From positions 3,100,001 to 3,164,000 of the forward strand of contig NZ_JAUSRB010000002.1 in NCBI RefSeq assembly GCF_030811595.1: DNA of 64,000 bases. The letters are read 5' to 3'. The stretch comes from Streptosporangium brasiliense. Lineage in GTDB: Bacteria; Actinomycetota; Actinomycetes; Streptosporangiales; Streptosporangiaceae. This document shows positions 7,545 to 16,156 of the stretch, one piece after another (positions within the stretch are counted from its first letter, which is position 1; every line of letters begins with the position of its first letter). The notes beneath the pieces were generated by a model. That model saw only the letters and a program-made list of their open reading frames with translations. It was not told the DNA's origin and did not search any database. The position numbers were made by a program, and so were the translations under genes.

Positions 7545-9260
7545 CTACGGGGTGACGATCGTCGGGACCGTGAAGAAGACGATCATCGCTATCGCCACGC
7601 AGATGAGGAAGCCGATCACTTCCCACACCCAGTCGCGGTGACGGCGGCCCGCGGCGGACGCCTGGTGCCTGCGACGTGCCCGCCTGCCCGCCCGCGCCGG
7701 TCGGGGGGCCGCTGCCTGGCCGGTCTCCGCCCGGCCCGCCCCGGCGGCGCCGGACGTGGCCTTCTCCGGACCGGCTCCGGGAGCGGTGAGCCCCCCGGCC
7801 TGGAGGAGGTCCCCGGGCCGGACGGGTTCCCCGGACCGGGTGAGGTGCTCCGGCCGGGCCGGTTCCCAGGGCTGGAGGAGGTCTCCGGGCCGTGAGGGCT
7901 CCCAGGGCCGGGCGGTCTCCTCGGCCGGGCCGGGCTCCTCGGGCTGGAGGAGGTCTCCGGACCGGACGGGTGCCCAGGGCTGGGCGACCTCGCCGGGCTG
8001 GGCGGTCTCCCCGGGCTGGGCGGCGGGCCGGGGCTGGAGGGCGTCCAGTTCCTCCGGCCGCAGGGGCCAGCCCGGCAGGGGTGGCTCCGTACGGGCGTGC
8101 CTGCCGGAGGACGGCGGGGCGCCCGGCGGCTCCACGGGCGCGGGCCGGCTCTCGGGCGCGGCGGGGGCCGGCTCCGCGCGGGGCGCGGCGGCGACCAGCC
8201 GGTCGGTGTAGGCCCGGGTCGCCCGCGCCTCGGGGCTGAGCGGGCGGAACAGGTCCTCCGGCGGAGGGGAGAGGCCGGCGGGCGGCGCCGGGGGGTCGTC
8301 GAGCACGTCGGCGGGGAGAGGGGCCGGCAGGGACGGCGCGGCCGGCGGCGGTGACGCGGCCGGGGCGGCCAGGGGGGCCGCGCCGCGCGGTCTCGGCCGC
8401 TTCGGCCTCGGCCGCCGGGGCCGGGTGAGCACGTCGTCGAGCGCCGTCAGGACGGTGTCCTTGAGCCTGGGCATCGGCTCGGTGGTGGCCTCGTGCGTGG
8501 AGACCACCTCGGGATCCGGGGCGGCGAAGGGGTCGGGGAAGGGGGCGGGCGCGCGGTCCGGCAGGAAGAACACGCCGGGGGCGGCGGGCGTACCGGTCTC
8601 GGCCGGCGGCCACGCCGGGGCCGTCGGCCAGAGCTGCCTGACCTGCAGGGCGGCCGGCGGTGGGGTGGCGGCCGTACGGGACGGCGATCCCAGCGTCATG
8701 GCGCGCAGCGCCGCGGGCGGGGTGGCCCAGGGGGCGCGGACCAGCACGTCGCGGACCGGGGCGACGGGGAGGGCGCCGAACACCTCGGCCAGGTGGTCCG
8801 GCACCCTGGTGGAGGCCAGGGCCAGGTTCAGCGACTGGGCGAAGCGCCGGCAGGCGCTCACGGTCAGCTCGTCGGCGGTGTCGGTGGCCACGTCGAGCAC
8901 CCAGGACAGCTCGGCGGTGTCCATCTCGCGCACGCCGGACAGGTAGAGCACCTCGCGCTGGTGGGGGCGCAGGTCGCGCAGCACGCGCTCGACGAAGGCG
9001 GCGACCGGGTCGGCGCCGGCGGCGGGCGGGGCGTGGACCACGTCTCGCAGGTAGATCTCCCGGCGGGCGGCCGCGTAAAGTGCGGCGCGCGGGGGCTCCA
9101 GGTCCGGGACGGCGGCGAGGACGGCTCTCAGCGCGTCGGCGGCCGAGCCGGGATCGCCGAGCTGATCGTGACAGTACGCGAACAGGCCGGCGGCGTGACG
9201 GTCGTAGAGCTCGGCGATCAGTTCGCCGCGCGAGTGTTGACCGAGGAGCGGTTGGGGCAC
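7545..9260 (-). CDS. tail-anchored sigma-factor-like protein with proline-rich repeat linker
   Basis: The protein has 571 residues. The first 170 resemble an ECF-type sigma factor: a region 2-like helix set (ELYDRHAAGLFAYC) and a region 4-like helix-turn-helix (LRPHQREVLYLSGV, then about 40 residues). A long Pro/Ala/Glu/Arg linker follows. It contains imperfect tandem motifs of the type RPGDLLQPWEPARP, encoded at about 7790-8030. The protein ends in a basic stretch (RRARRRH) and one hydrophobic segment (WEVIGFLICVAIAMIVFF) close to the C-terminus. Basic residues before the segment put the DNA-binding part in the cytoplasm, which would make it a membrane-tethered sigma-like factor. GTG 9260 is preferred (AGAGGAA 8 nt upstream); an ATG at 9347 would add 29 residues. 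Its promoter targets and whether it binds core polymerase are unknown. Confidence 0.7.
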   Translation of the reverse strand: MPQPLLGQHSRGELIAELYDRHAAGLFAYCHDQLGDPGSAADALRAVLAAVPDLEPPRAALYAAARREIYLRDVVHAPPAAGADPVAAFVERVLRDLRPHQREVLYLSGVREMDTAELSWVLDVATDTADELTVSACRRFAQSLNLALASTRVPDHLAEVFGALPVAPVRDVLVRAPWATPPAALRAMTLGSPSRTAATPPPAALQVRQLWPTAPAWPPAETGTPAAPGVFFLPDRAPAPFPDPFAAPDPEVVSTHEATTEPMPRLKDTVLTALDDVLTRPRRPRPKRPRPRGAAPLAAPAASPPPAAPSLPAPLPADVLDDPPAPPAGLSPPPEDLFRPLSPEARATRAYTDRLVAAAPRAEPAPAAPESRPAPVEPPGAPPSSGRHARTEPPLPGWPLRPEELDALQPRPAAQPGETAQPGEVAQPWAPVRSGDLLQPEEPGPAEETARPWEPSRPGDLLQPWEPARPEHLTRSGEPVRPGDLLQAGGLTAPGAGPEKATSGAAGAGRAETGQAAAPRPARAGRRARRRHQASAAGRRHRDWVWEVIGFLICVAIAMIVFFTVPTIVTP

Positions 9261-9570
9261 GGGACCGGTTCCTCTGAAGGTTCGAGCGAGCGTGGTGGAG
9301 AGTGGAGGCCTTGGGGCCGGTGGTGCGTGTGGCGCTGAAGGTGTCAATCTCCACGATATGGGTAATCGTGCCGGTCCGTTGAGGTTCTCCGCAGTATTGA
9401 ATGTCCATTTGATAGATATCGCGATGGTTGGAGAGGCTTGCGGGGACCTCCGGATGAAGCCGGGAAGACAGACCGGAAATGTCGGTCATGGGTCATAGGG
9501 TGGTCCGCGATAGATCATGGGGCAGTTGTGGCAGGGGGCCGCGGCCCTGCCGAGGAGCAAGAGGTTGCGC
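9261..9570. promoter_or_regulatory. divergent intergenic region between sigma-like gene and osmoprotectant operon
   Basis: The 310 bp include the AT-richer stretch 9395-9425 (TTGATAGATATCGCG), a likely promoter zone for one or both operons. Ribosome sites for both flanking genes are at the edges. No further gene or clear operator was found. Confidence 0.4.
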
Positions 9571-10674
9571 ATGATCAAATTTGACCGGGTGACCAAGCGC
9601 TACGCCGACGGGACCATCGCCGTCGACGGTCTGAGCCTTGAGGTGCCCACGGGAGAGATAACGGTGTTCGTCGGCCCCTCGGGGTGCGGCAAGACGACGT
9701 CCCTGCGCATGATCAACAGAATGATCGACGCGACGGAGGGGCAGATCCTCCTCGACGGCGTGGACGTCAAGAGCATCGACCCGCCGACCCTGCGCCGGGG
9801 CATCGGCTACGTCATCCAGCAGGCCGGGCTCTTCCCGCACCGCAAGATCGTCGACAACGTGGCGACGGTGCCCCACCTGCTCGGCTGGGACCGGAAGAAG
9901 GCCCGGGACCGGGCGATGGAGCTGCTGGAGCGGGTCGGCCTCGACCTCAAGATGGCCGACCGCTACCCCTTCCAGCTCTCCGGCGGTCAGCAGCAGCGCG
10001 TCGGCGTGGCCCGCGCGCTGGCGGCCGACCCGCCGGTGCTGCTGATGGACGAGCCGTTCAGCGCGGTGGACCCGATCGTGCGGACGAGCCTGCAGGAGGA
10101 GCTGCTCCGGCTGCAGGCCGAGCTCAACAAGACCATCGTGTTCGTCACCCACGACATCGACGAGGCCATCAAACTTGGCGACCGGGTGGCCGTGCTCCGC
10201 GTCGGCGGACATCTGGCGCAGCTCGCCGACCCCCCGACGCTGCTGGCCCGGCCCGCCGACGACTTCGTCCGCGAGTTCCTCGGCCGCGACCGGGGCATCC
10301 GCCGGCTGTCGTTCATCTCCGACGAGGGGCTGCGGCTGCGCGCCGACCTGACGGTGCCCGCCTCCGCGGAGGTCTCCTCGGTGCGCGACACGGCCGAGGA
10401 CTGGCTGGCCGTGGTGGACGGGGCGGACCGGCCGCTGGGCTGGGCGGCCGTCAAGGACCTGCCGGAGTCGGGCACGGTGGCGGACGTGCCGCTCGCGCCG
10501 TACGGGACGTTCGTCAGGGGCCGCGACTCGCTGCGCGGCGCGCTGGACGCGGCGCTGCTGTCCCCCTCCGGGAGCGCGATCGCGGTGGACGAGGACGGCA
10601 GGGTGGCGGGCGTGGCCACCCGCGAGGCGCTGGACGAGGCGCTGGGCAAGGTCGCCGGGGGCGTCGGTGCATGA
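9571..10674 (+). CDS. opuCA: osmoprotectant ABC transporter ATP-binding protein with CBS-like tail
   Basis: This is a 367-residue ATPase of the glycine betaine/carnitine/choline (OpuC, ProV-like) family. Walker A (GPSGCGKTT), Q-loop, signature (LSGGQQQRVGVARAL), Walker B (LLMDEPFSAVDP) and switch His (VTHDIDEA) are all intact. The C-terminal 110 residues after the ATPase resemble the paired CBS region that senses ionic strength in OpuA/OpuC. ATG 9571 follows GAGGAGCAAGAGG; the in-frame start at 9517 lacks a site. It is the first gene of a four-gene operon and its stop overlaps the start of the first permease. It powers uptake of compatible solutes under osmotic stress; the exact ligand cannot be read from sequence. 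Confidence 0.9.
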   Translation: MIKFDRVTKRYADGTIAVDGLSLEVPTGEITVFVGPSGCGKTTSLRMINRMIDATEGQILLDGVDVKSIDPPTLRRGIGYVIQQAGLFPHRKIVDNVATVPHLLGWDRKKARDRAMELLERVGLDLKMADRYPFQLSGGQQQRVGVARALAADPPVLLMDEPFSAVDPIVRTSLQEELLRLQAELNKTIVFVTHDIDEAIKLGDRVAVLRVGGHLAQLADPPTLLARPADDFVREFLGRDRGIRRLSFISDEGLRLRADLTVPASAEVSSVRDTAEDWLAVVDGADRPLGWAAVKDLPESGTVADVPLAPYGTFVRGRDSLRGALDAALLSPSGSAIAVDEDGRVAGVATREALDEALGKVAGGVGA

Positions 10675-11329
10675 GGAACCGCTGATCCGCTGGGACTGGA
10701 TCGGGCGCAACTGGGCCTCCATCCAGGTCCTGCTGGAGGATCACGTCGTCATGGCGCTGGTGCCGGTCGTCGTGGGGCTGCTCATCGCGCTCCCGCTCGG
10801 GCTGGCCGGCGTCCGCTGGCGCTGGCTCTACCAGCCGACCGTCGGCGTGATGAACGTGATCTACTCGCTGCCCTCGCTGGCCGTCTTCATCGTGCTCATC
10901 CCGGTCACCGGTCTGGCCACCCGGACGACCGTCATGGTCCCGCTCACGTTCTACTCCATGGCGGTGCTGATCCCGGCCGTCGTGGACGGGCTCACCTCGG
11001 TCCCCGACCACGTGCGCCAGTCGGCGGTGGCGATGGGCTTCACCCCGATGCGGAGGCTGCTGCGGGTGGAGCTGCCGATCGCGGTCCCGGTCGTGCTGGC
11101 CGGGCTCAGGGTGGCGGCGGTCTCCAGCATCAGCCTGGTCAGCGTGGGCGCGCTGGTCGGCAGGGGCGGGCTGGGCTACCTGTTCATCGACGGCTGGCAG
11201 CGGCAGTTCTACACCCCGATCATCGTGGGCATCGTGCTGGTCGTGGCGCTGGCGGCGGTCGCCGACCTGCTGCTGGTCCTGGCGCAGCGGCTGCTCACCC
11301 CATGGTCGCGGGCGAGGGGGACGGCGTGA
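10667..11329 (+). CDS. opuCB: osmoprotectant ABC transporter permease
   Basis: This is a 220-residue integral membrane permease of the BPD_transp_1 family with about six predicted transmembrane helices. The cytoplasmic loop that contacts the ATPase is visible around DHVRQSAVAMGFTPMRRL (EAA-like). GTG 10667 overlaps the ATPase stop by 8 bp and the 3' end overlaps the next permease, so translation is coupled. OpuC-type importers use two different permeases of this size. The gene order here is ATPase, permease, permease, binding protein, whereas in Bacillus opuC the binding protein lies between the permeases. The B/D assignment is therefore by position only. Confidence 0.88.
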   Translation: MHEEPLIRWDWIGRNWASIQVLLEDHVVMALVPVVVGLLIALPLGLAGVRWRWLYQPTVGVMNVIYSLPSLAVFIVLIPVTGLATRTTVMVPLTFYSMAVLIPAVVDGLTSVPDHVRQSAVAMGFTPMRRLLRVELPIAVPVVLAGLRVAAVSSISLVSVGALVGRGGLGYLFIDGWQRQFYTPIIVGIVLVVALAAVADLLLVLAQRLLTPWSRARGTA

Positions 11330-11997
11330 ACTGGCTGATCGACTTCTTCGGGGACCCGGACAACTGGTCCGGCCCGGACGGCATCCCCGCCCGGCTGCTG
11401 GAGCACCTGGAGTTCTCCGGGCTCTCGCTGCTGCTGGCCATGCTGATCGCGCTGCCGCTGGGGCTGTGGATCGGCCACACGGGCCGGGGCGCGCTGTTCG
11501 CGATCCTGAGCGCCAACGCGGCCCGTGCCCTCCCGACGCTGGGCCTGCTGGTGCTCATCGTGCTGCTGATGGGCGTCGGCACCATCGTCCCGGTGCTGAT
11601 CCCGCTGGTGGCGCTCGCCGTACCGCCGATCCTGGTCAACACCTACGAGGGCCTGCGCGGGGTGGATCCCGACCTGCGGGACGCCGCCTACGGCATGGGT
11701 CTGCGCGGCGGCCAGGTCCTCGGCAAGGTGCTCGTGCCGGTCGCGCTGCCGCTCATCCTGCTCGGCCTGCGGATCGCCGCGATCCAGGTGGTGGCGACCG
11801 CGACCGTGGCCGCCTACGTGGGGCTGGGCGGCCTCGGCCGCTACATCGTCGACGGCCTGGCGACCAAGGACTTCCCACGCACGATCGGAGGGGCCGTCCT
11901 GGTGGCGCTGCTGGCTCTGATCGTCCAACTGGGTTTCGCTCTGGTGCAACGCGTCACGGTCTCCCCGGGGGTGAGTCAGCGCCAGACCGTACGGTAA
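11326..11997 (+). CDS. opuCD: osmoprotectant ABC transporter permease
   Basis: This is the second permease of the importer, 223 residues from GTG 11326, whose GTGA overlaps the previous stop. An upstream in-frame ATG at 11302 would add eight residues. About six transmembrane helices are predicted. The EAA-like coupling segment reads DPDLRDAAYGMGLRGGQV. It forms the membrane pore with the preceding permease and is driven by the ATPase two genes upstream. A 37-bp gap with its own ribosome site leads to the binding-protein gene. Confidence 0.87.
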   Translation: MNWLIDFFGDPDNWSGPDGIPARLLEHLEFSGLSLLLAMLIALPLGLWIGHTGRGALFAILSANAARALPTLGLLVLIVLLMGVGTIVPVLIPLVALAVPPILVNTYEGLRGVDPDLRDAAYGMGLRGGQVLGKVLVPVALPLILLGLRIAAIQVVATATVAAYVGLGGLGRYIVDGLATKDFPRTIGGAVLVALLALIVQLGFALVQRVTVSPGVSQRQTVR

Positions 11998-12034
11998 TCT
12001 CCTTATTACCCCCCGTTTTAGAAGGGAAAGCACG

Positions 12035-12955
12035 ATGAAGCGCCTTTTCCGCACCGCGGCAGTCGTCCTGTCCGCGGCGCTCACTCTTACCGCGTGCGGT
12101 GGTGGTGGTGACCCGCTGACCAGCGCGTCCGCGAGCCCCGCGGGCTCGGGATCCGCGGCCGCCCCCGGGGGGAAGGTCGTCGTCGGTTCGGCCAACTTCC
12201 CGGAGAACGTCCTGCTCGCCGAGATCTACTCCCAGGCGCTGGAGGCCAAGGGCGTCCAGGTCGAGAAGAAGCTCAACATCGGCAGCCGCGAGGTCCTGTT
12301 CGACCAGGCCAAGAGCGGCGGCCTGACGGTCCTGCCGGAATACATCGGCTCCCTGCTCGCCTTCGTCGACAAGACGACCACGGCGAAGACCAAGGACGAC
12401 GTCGTCGCCGGACTCAAGGAGAAGCTCCCGGCCGAGCTGGAGGTGCTGGAGCCCGCGGCCGCCGAGGACAACAACTCGCTGACGGTGACCAAGGCGACCG
12501 CCACCAAGGACGGCCTCACCACCATCGAGGACCTGGTCAAGGTCGCCAAGAACTACGCGGTCGGCGGCCCGCCGGAGTTCCAGTCCCGCCAGGAGAAGAA
12601 CTTCAAGGACACCTACGGCCTTGAGTTCAAGGAGTGGAAGAAGACCGGCGACGCCACCGCCGACGCCATCAAGGACGGCACCGTCCAGGTCGGCAACGTC
12701 TTCACCACCGACCCCAAGATCGTGCTCAACGACCTGGTCTCGCTGCAGGACACCAAGAACGCCTTCGCCGCCGACAACATCGCTCCCCTGGTCAACAAGG
12801 CCGGGGTGAACGACACCGTGCGGACCACGCTGAACGCGGTCTCCGCCAAGCTCGACACCGCCGGGCTCCTGGCGCTGATGAAGCGCGTGGCGATCGACAA
12901 GGACGACGCCGCCACGGTCGCCAAGGACTGGCTGACCCAGAACAACCTGCTCTAG
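12035..12955 (+). CDS. opuCC: osmoprotectant-binding lipoprotein
   Basis: This 306-residue substrate-binding protein has a lipoprotein signal: basic start MKRLFR, hydrophobic core, and lipobox LTAC with Cys near residue 22. A Gly/Ser/Ala linker and the OpuAC/OsmF-type binding domain follow, beginning VVVGSANFPENVLLAEIY and containing the characteristic LPEYIGS motif. It would be anchored outside the membrane and deliver betaine-like or choline-like ligands to the two permeases. GAAGGGAAAG precedes ATG 12035. It is the last gene of the operon and is followed by a strong hairpin. Family assignment is secure; the aromatic cage residues that fix the ligand were not resolved. Confidence 0.9.
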   Translation: MKRLFRTAAVVLSAALTLTACGGGGDPLTSASASPAGSGSAAAPGGKVVVGSANFPENVLLAEIYSQALEAKGVQVEKKLNIGSREVLFDQAKSGGLTVLPEYIGSLLAFVDKTTTAKTKDDVVAGLKEKLPAELEVLEPAAAEDNNSLTVTKATATKDGLTTIEDLVKVAKNYAVGGPPEFQSRQEKNFKDTYGLEFKEWKKTGDATADAIKDGTVQVGNVFTTDPKIVLNDLVSLQDTKNAFAADNIAPLVNKAGVNDTVRTTLNAVSAKLDTAGLLALMKRVAIDKDDAATVAKDWLTQNNLL

Positions 12956-12972
12956 GCACTCCGGCACCGCCT

Positions 12973-13002
12973 GCGGCCCGCGCGGACCTCCGCGCGGGCC
13001 GC
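12973..13002. terminator. bidirectional hairpin terminator
   Basis: Perfect 13-bp arms (GCGGCCCGCGCGG and its complement) with a 4-nt loop ACCT lie between the end of the osmoprotectant operon and the convergent MFS gene. Confidence 0.8.
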
Positions 13003-13008
13003 GCCGCG

Positions 13009-14295
13009 TCAGGCCACCGGCCGGGCCTTCCCGGCGGCCCCGTCGTGAGCCGGACGGACGGCGGCCGGGGCCGTGTCAGCCGCCGCGCGTCGCGTCGGGC
13101 GGTCCTGTCGTGCCCGGTCCAGGAGGATGAGGGGTACGGCGGCCGCGGCGAGGGCGGCCCCGATCAGGCAGACCGATGTGAGAGTGACCCCTTGTGTGAG
13201 TGGGGCGGCTGCCAGGACGGGGGTAATGCTGATGCCGAGCTGGAACGCCGACACGGTGGTGGCGCCGGCGAGGGTCGGCGCATCGGCCGCGATGGCGAAG
13301 ACACGTCCGTAGAGAGCGGGGTTCAGCACGAACGCGGCGACGCCGATCAGGAGAACCGTGGGCACCACCGCCCAGACCTGCTGGATCACGCCGGCCATCA
13401 CGACCGACAGGATCACGATCGCCGACGCGCCGGTGAGGAGCGCGAGGTGGGGGCGCCGATCGGAGACGCGGCCGCCGACGGACAGGCCGACGAAGGCGCC
13501 GACCCCGAAGAGCGCGAGGATCGCCGGGATCCAGACCTCGGGGACGCCGGTGATGTCGGCGAGCATGGCCGCCAGGTAGTTGAACGTGATCATGTACGCC
13601 GCGGTGGTCAGGATCGTGATCGCGTAGATGCCCCAGAGCATCGGTCTCCGCATCGTGGCGAGCTCCCGCGAGACACTCGGCCCGGTGGACCGGTCGACGC
13701 CCGAGCCGGCGGCGGGGAGTCCGAGGAGGCAACCGGCGATCCCGGCGACCGTCAGGGCCACGACGGCCCAGAAGCCGCCGCGCCACTGGATGAAGTGGCT
13801 GAGCAGCGTGCCCGCGGGGCCGCCGATGACCATCGCCACGCTGAGCCCGCTGACCACGACTCCGGAGGCGCGGGCGTTCCGGTCCGGCGTCACCAGGCTG
13901 ATCGCGGTCACCGACGCGACGGCGAAGAAGCCCGCGTAGGCGATACCCGAGACCACCCTCGACAGCAGCAGGACCTGGTAGTCGCCCAGCAGGCCGACGA
14001 CGATGCTGGCCGCGAAGACGCCCTGCGTCGCCACCAGCGCGGTGCGGCGAGGCCAGTGCAGGCTGAGCACCGCGAACGGTGGCCCGCCGATCACGACACC
14101 CAGCGCGAACGCGGTGATCAGGAACCCGGCCGAGGAGAGCGTGACGTCCAGATCGGCGGCCACCGCCGGCAGTACGCCGGCCAGCAGGAACTCCGCGGTC
14201 CCCATCGCGAACAGGCTGAAACCGAGCAGGTACACACCGGCGGGCAACCTGGCGGAGGGAGTGTCCCGGGGCGTCTCCGCGGTGATGCCCGCCAT
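13009..14295 (-). CDS. MFS exporter, 12-helix DHA1 (Cmx/CmrA-like)
   Basis: This is a 428-residue major facilitator with about 12 hydrophobic segments. It starts with a short hydrophilic N-terminus and the segment FSLFAMGTAEFLLAGVLPAVA. The loop between helices 6-7 and the motif GGRVSDRRPH are typical of DHA1 drug exporters such as Cmx/CmrA chloramphenicol pumps. Its ATG overlaps the stop of the upstream flavoprotein gene (TGATG), so the two are made together. The substrate is unknown. Pairing with a dithiol-oxidase-like flavoprotein suggests export of the compound that the flavoprotein handles. The low-GC-biased AT codons expected of a recent transfer were not seen. Confidence 0.85.
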   Translation of the reverse strand: MAGITAETPRDTPSARLPAGVYLLGFSLFAMGTAEFLLAGVLPAVAADLDVTLSSAGFLITAFALGVVIGGPPFAVLSLHWPRRTALVATQGVFAASIVVGLLGDYQVLLLSRVVSGIAYAGFFAVASVTAISLVTPDRNARASGVVVSGLSVAMVIGGPAGTLLSHFIQWRGGFWAVVALTVAGIAGCLLGLPAAGSGVDRSTGPSVSRELATMRRPMLWGIYAITILTTAAYMITFNYLAAMLADITGVPEVWIPAILALFGVGAFVGLSVGGRVSDRRPHLALLTGASAIVILSVVMAGVIQQVWAVVPTVLLIGVAAFVLNPALYGRVFAIAADAPTLAGATTVSAFQLGISITPVLAAAPLTQGVTLTSVCLIGAALAAAAVPLILLDRARQDRPTRRAAADTAPAAVRPAHDGAAGKARPVA

Positions 14296-15296
14296 CAGAT
14301 CGCACCCCCGGCGTCGGGCCCGTCGGGCGAGAGGGCAGCGGACAGCTCCCGTTCGAGCAGCCAGCCTGTCATGTTGATGGCGGCGGTGGAGCCCGCGCCC
14401 GCGGCGGCGATGACCTGCGCCCGGGGGTTGACCACGTTCCCGGCCGCCCAGACCCCGGGGACATCCGTGGCACCTTGGGGATCGACGGCGACGAGTCCGC
14501 TCACCGGGTCCTTGCCCGCGCCGAGCGCGGTCAGGACCGCTTCATGGGGCACCGGGCGGGGGGCCACGAAGATGGCCTCGCACGCGACCGTCCCGCCGTT
14601 GTCGAGCTCGATCGCGACCGGGTCCCCGCCCGCGGTGCCGGCATTCGCCACGACCCGTGTGACGCGCGCGTCGATCAGGCGCACGCCGTACGCCGTGAGG
14701 CGCTGCCGCTGGGCGGTGCTGACCTCGGCGCCGTTGACGCAGAAGGTCACCGAGGAGCTGTGACGGCGCATCAGCGCGGCCAGGTGCGCCGATACCGCCG
14801 CCATCGCGCCGCCGATCACGGCGATGGTGCGCCCCCGCACCTCGTAGCCGTGGCAGTGGGGGCAGTGGTGCACCTCGGACGCCCACCGCTCGGACAGCCC
14901 CGGGATGTCGGGCAGTTCGTCGGTCAGCCCGGTCGCGACCAGCACCGACCGGGCGCGCAGGGCGCGGTTGTCGTCGAGCCGCAGCTCGAACGTGCCGTCC
15001 GGGGCGCGCCGCGCGCCGGTCACCGATGCCCGCACAAGTGTCCCGCCGTAACGGGCGAGCTCCTCTCGTCCGGTCGCGACGAACTCTCCCGGCGCCATGC
15101 CGTCCCGGGTCAGGTACCCGTGCATGTGATCGGCGGGCCCGTTCCGGGGCTCTCCGCCGTCGACGACCAGAGTCGCGAACCGTGCTCTCGAGAGCACGAC
15201 CCCGGCCGACAGGCCGGCGGCCCCGCCGCCGATGACGATCGTGTCCCACAGCATCTCTGACCCCGATCCGCTCGTTGGGTCCGTTGTTGCGTCCAT
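14295..15296 (-). CDS. thioredoxin-reductase-like FAD oxidoreductase with CPHC motif
   Basis: This is a 333-residue flavoprotein. An FAD-binding Rossmann motif (VIGGGAAGLSAG) lies near the N-terminus, the redox pair Cys145-Pro-His-Cys148 sits within HHCPHCHGYEV, and an FAD-closing region (GVWAAGNV) is near the end. The second nucleotide site reads AVIGGAMAAVSAHLA. It lacks the HRRxxxR signature of NADPH-dependent thioredoxin reductases. This resembles the GliT/HlmI dithiol oxidase group more than true TrxB. ATG 15296 has GGAGGTGAT just upstream; longer frames run into the divergent regulator. It forms an operon with the MFS exporter. The actual thiol substrate is unknown. Confidence 0.8.
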   Translation of the reverse strand: MDATTDPTSGSGSEMLWDTIVIGGGAAGLSAGVVLSRARFATLVVDGGEPRNGPADHMHGYLTRDGMAPGEFVATGREELARYGGTLVRASVTGARRAPDGTFELRLDDNRALRARSVLVATGLTDELPDIPGLSERWASEVHHCPHCHGYEVRGRTIAVIGGAMAAVSAHLAALMRRHSSSVTFCVNGAEVSTAQRQRLTAYGVRLIDARVTRVVANAGTAGGDPVAIELDNGGTVACEAIFVAPRPVPHEAVLTALGAGKDPVSGLVAVDPQGATDVPGVWAAGNVVNPRAQVIAAAGAGSTAAINMTGWLLERELSAALSPDGPDAGGAI

Positions 15297-15387
15297 TCGG
15301 ATCACCTCCATGGAGAGGATCGGGAGACTTGGCCGGAATCGACAAACTCTGTTGCTGATTCCGGGACACATTGGTTGACTGCGTCCC

Positions 15388-15966
15388 ATGGACGAGCAAC
15401 CGAGCGTCAGTGCCGTGATAGAGCAGATCGCCCCTCGGCTGCGACGCGCCCGCGAGAAGAAGGGCATCAGCCTGGCCGACCTCGCGCGAGCCACCGGCAT
15501 CTCGACCAGCACGCTGTCCCGGCTGGAGTCGGCTCAGCGCAAGCCGAGCCTTGAGCTGCTCCTGCCGATCACCGCGGTGCTGGGCATCCCCCTCGACGAG
15601 ATCGTCGCCGTACCCCGGATACTCGATCCGCGCGTGCCGCAGCAGCCCACCAGAAAAGACGGCCGAGTGCTGATCCCGCTGTCGCGACACCAGGGAGAAC
15701 CACGCGCGTACAAGATGACCATTCCGGCGCACGACGGAGAGCCCCACCTGCGGACCCACTCGGGCTACGAATGGCTCTACGTGCTCCGCGGACAGCTCCG
15801 CGTGAAACTGGGCGACCACGACTTCCTCATGGGAGCCGGCGAGGCGGCCGAGTTCGACTGCCAGATCCCGCACTGGTTCGGCGCCGCCGGACGCGGCAGC
15901 GTCGAACTGCTCAGCCTCTTCGGGAAGCAGGGCGAACGCATCCACCTGCGCACCCCACGGCGCTGA
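15388..15966 (+). CDS. XRE-family regulator with C-terminal cupin
   Basis: This is a 192-residue regulator. Residues 14-70 form a Cro/CI helix-turn-helix (LRRAREKKGISLADLA, TSTLSRLESAQRKPS). Residues 110-185 form a cupin barrel (HLRTHSGYEWLYVLRG, with FDCQIPHWFG later) that binds a small ligand or metal. Proteins of this layout, such as PuuR relatives, usually repress adjacent metabolic or efflux genes. It is transcribed divergently from the flavoprotein-MFS operon across a 91-bp gap, so it is the obvious candidate regulator. No strong palindrome was identified in the gap. Ligand unknown. Confidence 0.85.
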   Translation: MDEQPSVSAVIEQIAPRLRRAREKKGISLADLARATGISTSTLSRLESAQRKPSLELLLPITAVLGIPLDEIVAVPRILDPRVPQQPTRKDGRVLIPLSRHQGEPRAYKMTIPAHDGEPHLRTHSGYEWLYVLRGQLRVKLGDHDFLMGAGEAAEFDCQIPHWFGAAGRGSVELLSLFGKQGERIHLRTPRR

Positions 15967-16156
15967 CGCGGGAGCACGTGCCGGCCCGTGAGCCGGCCGC
16001 GCTCGTCCGGATCAGCCGATCAGGTGAGCGGGATCCGTGTGACCACGCGGACCGTACGGCGTCGAGGAGGCCCCGTTCCGCGACATCCAGCGGCATGCCC
16101 TTCATTCCACATATAGGTTAAAGACCGGCCATAAAGGGGTAACGAGGGAGAACCGT

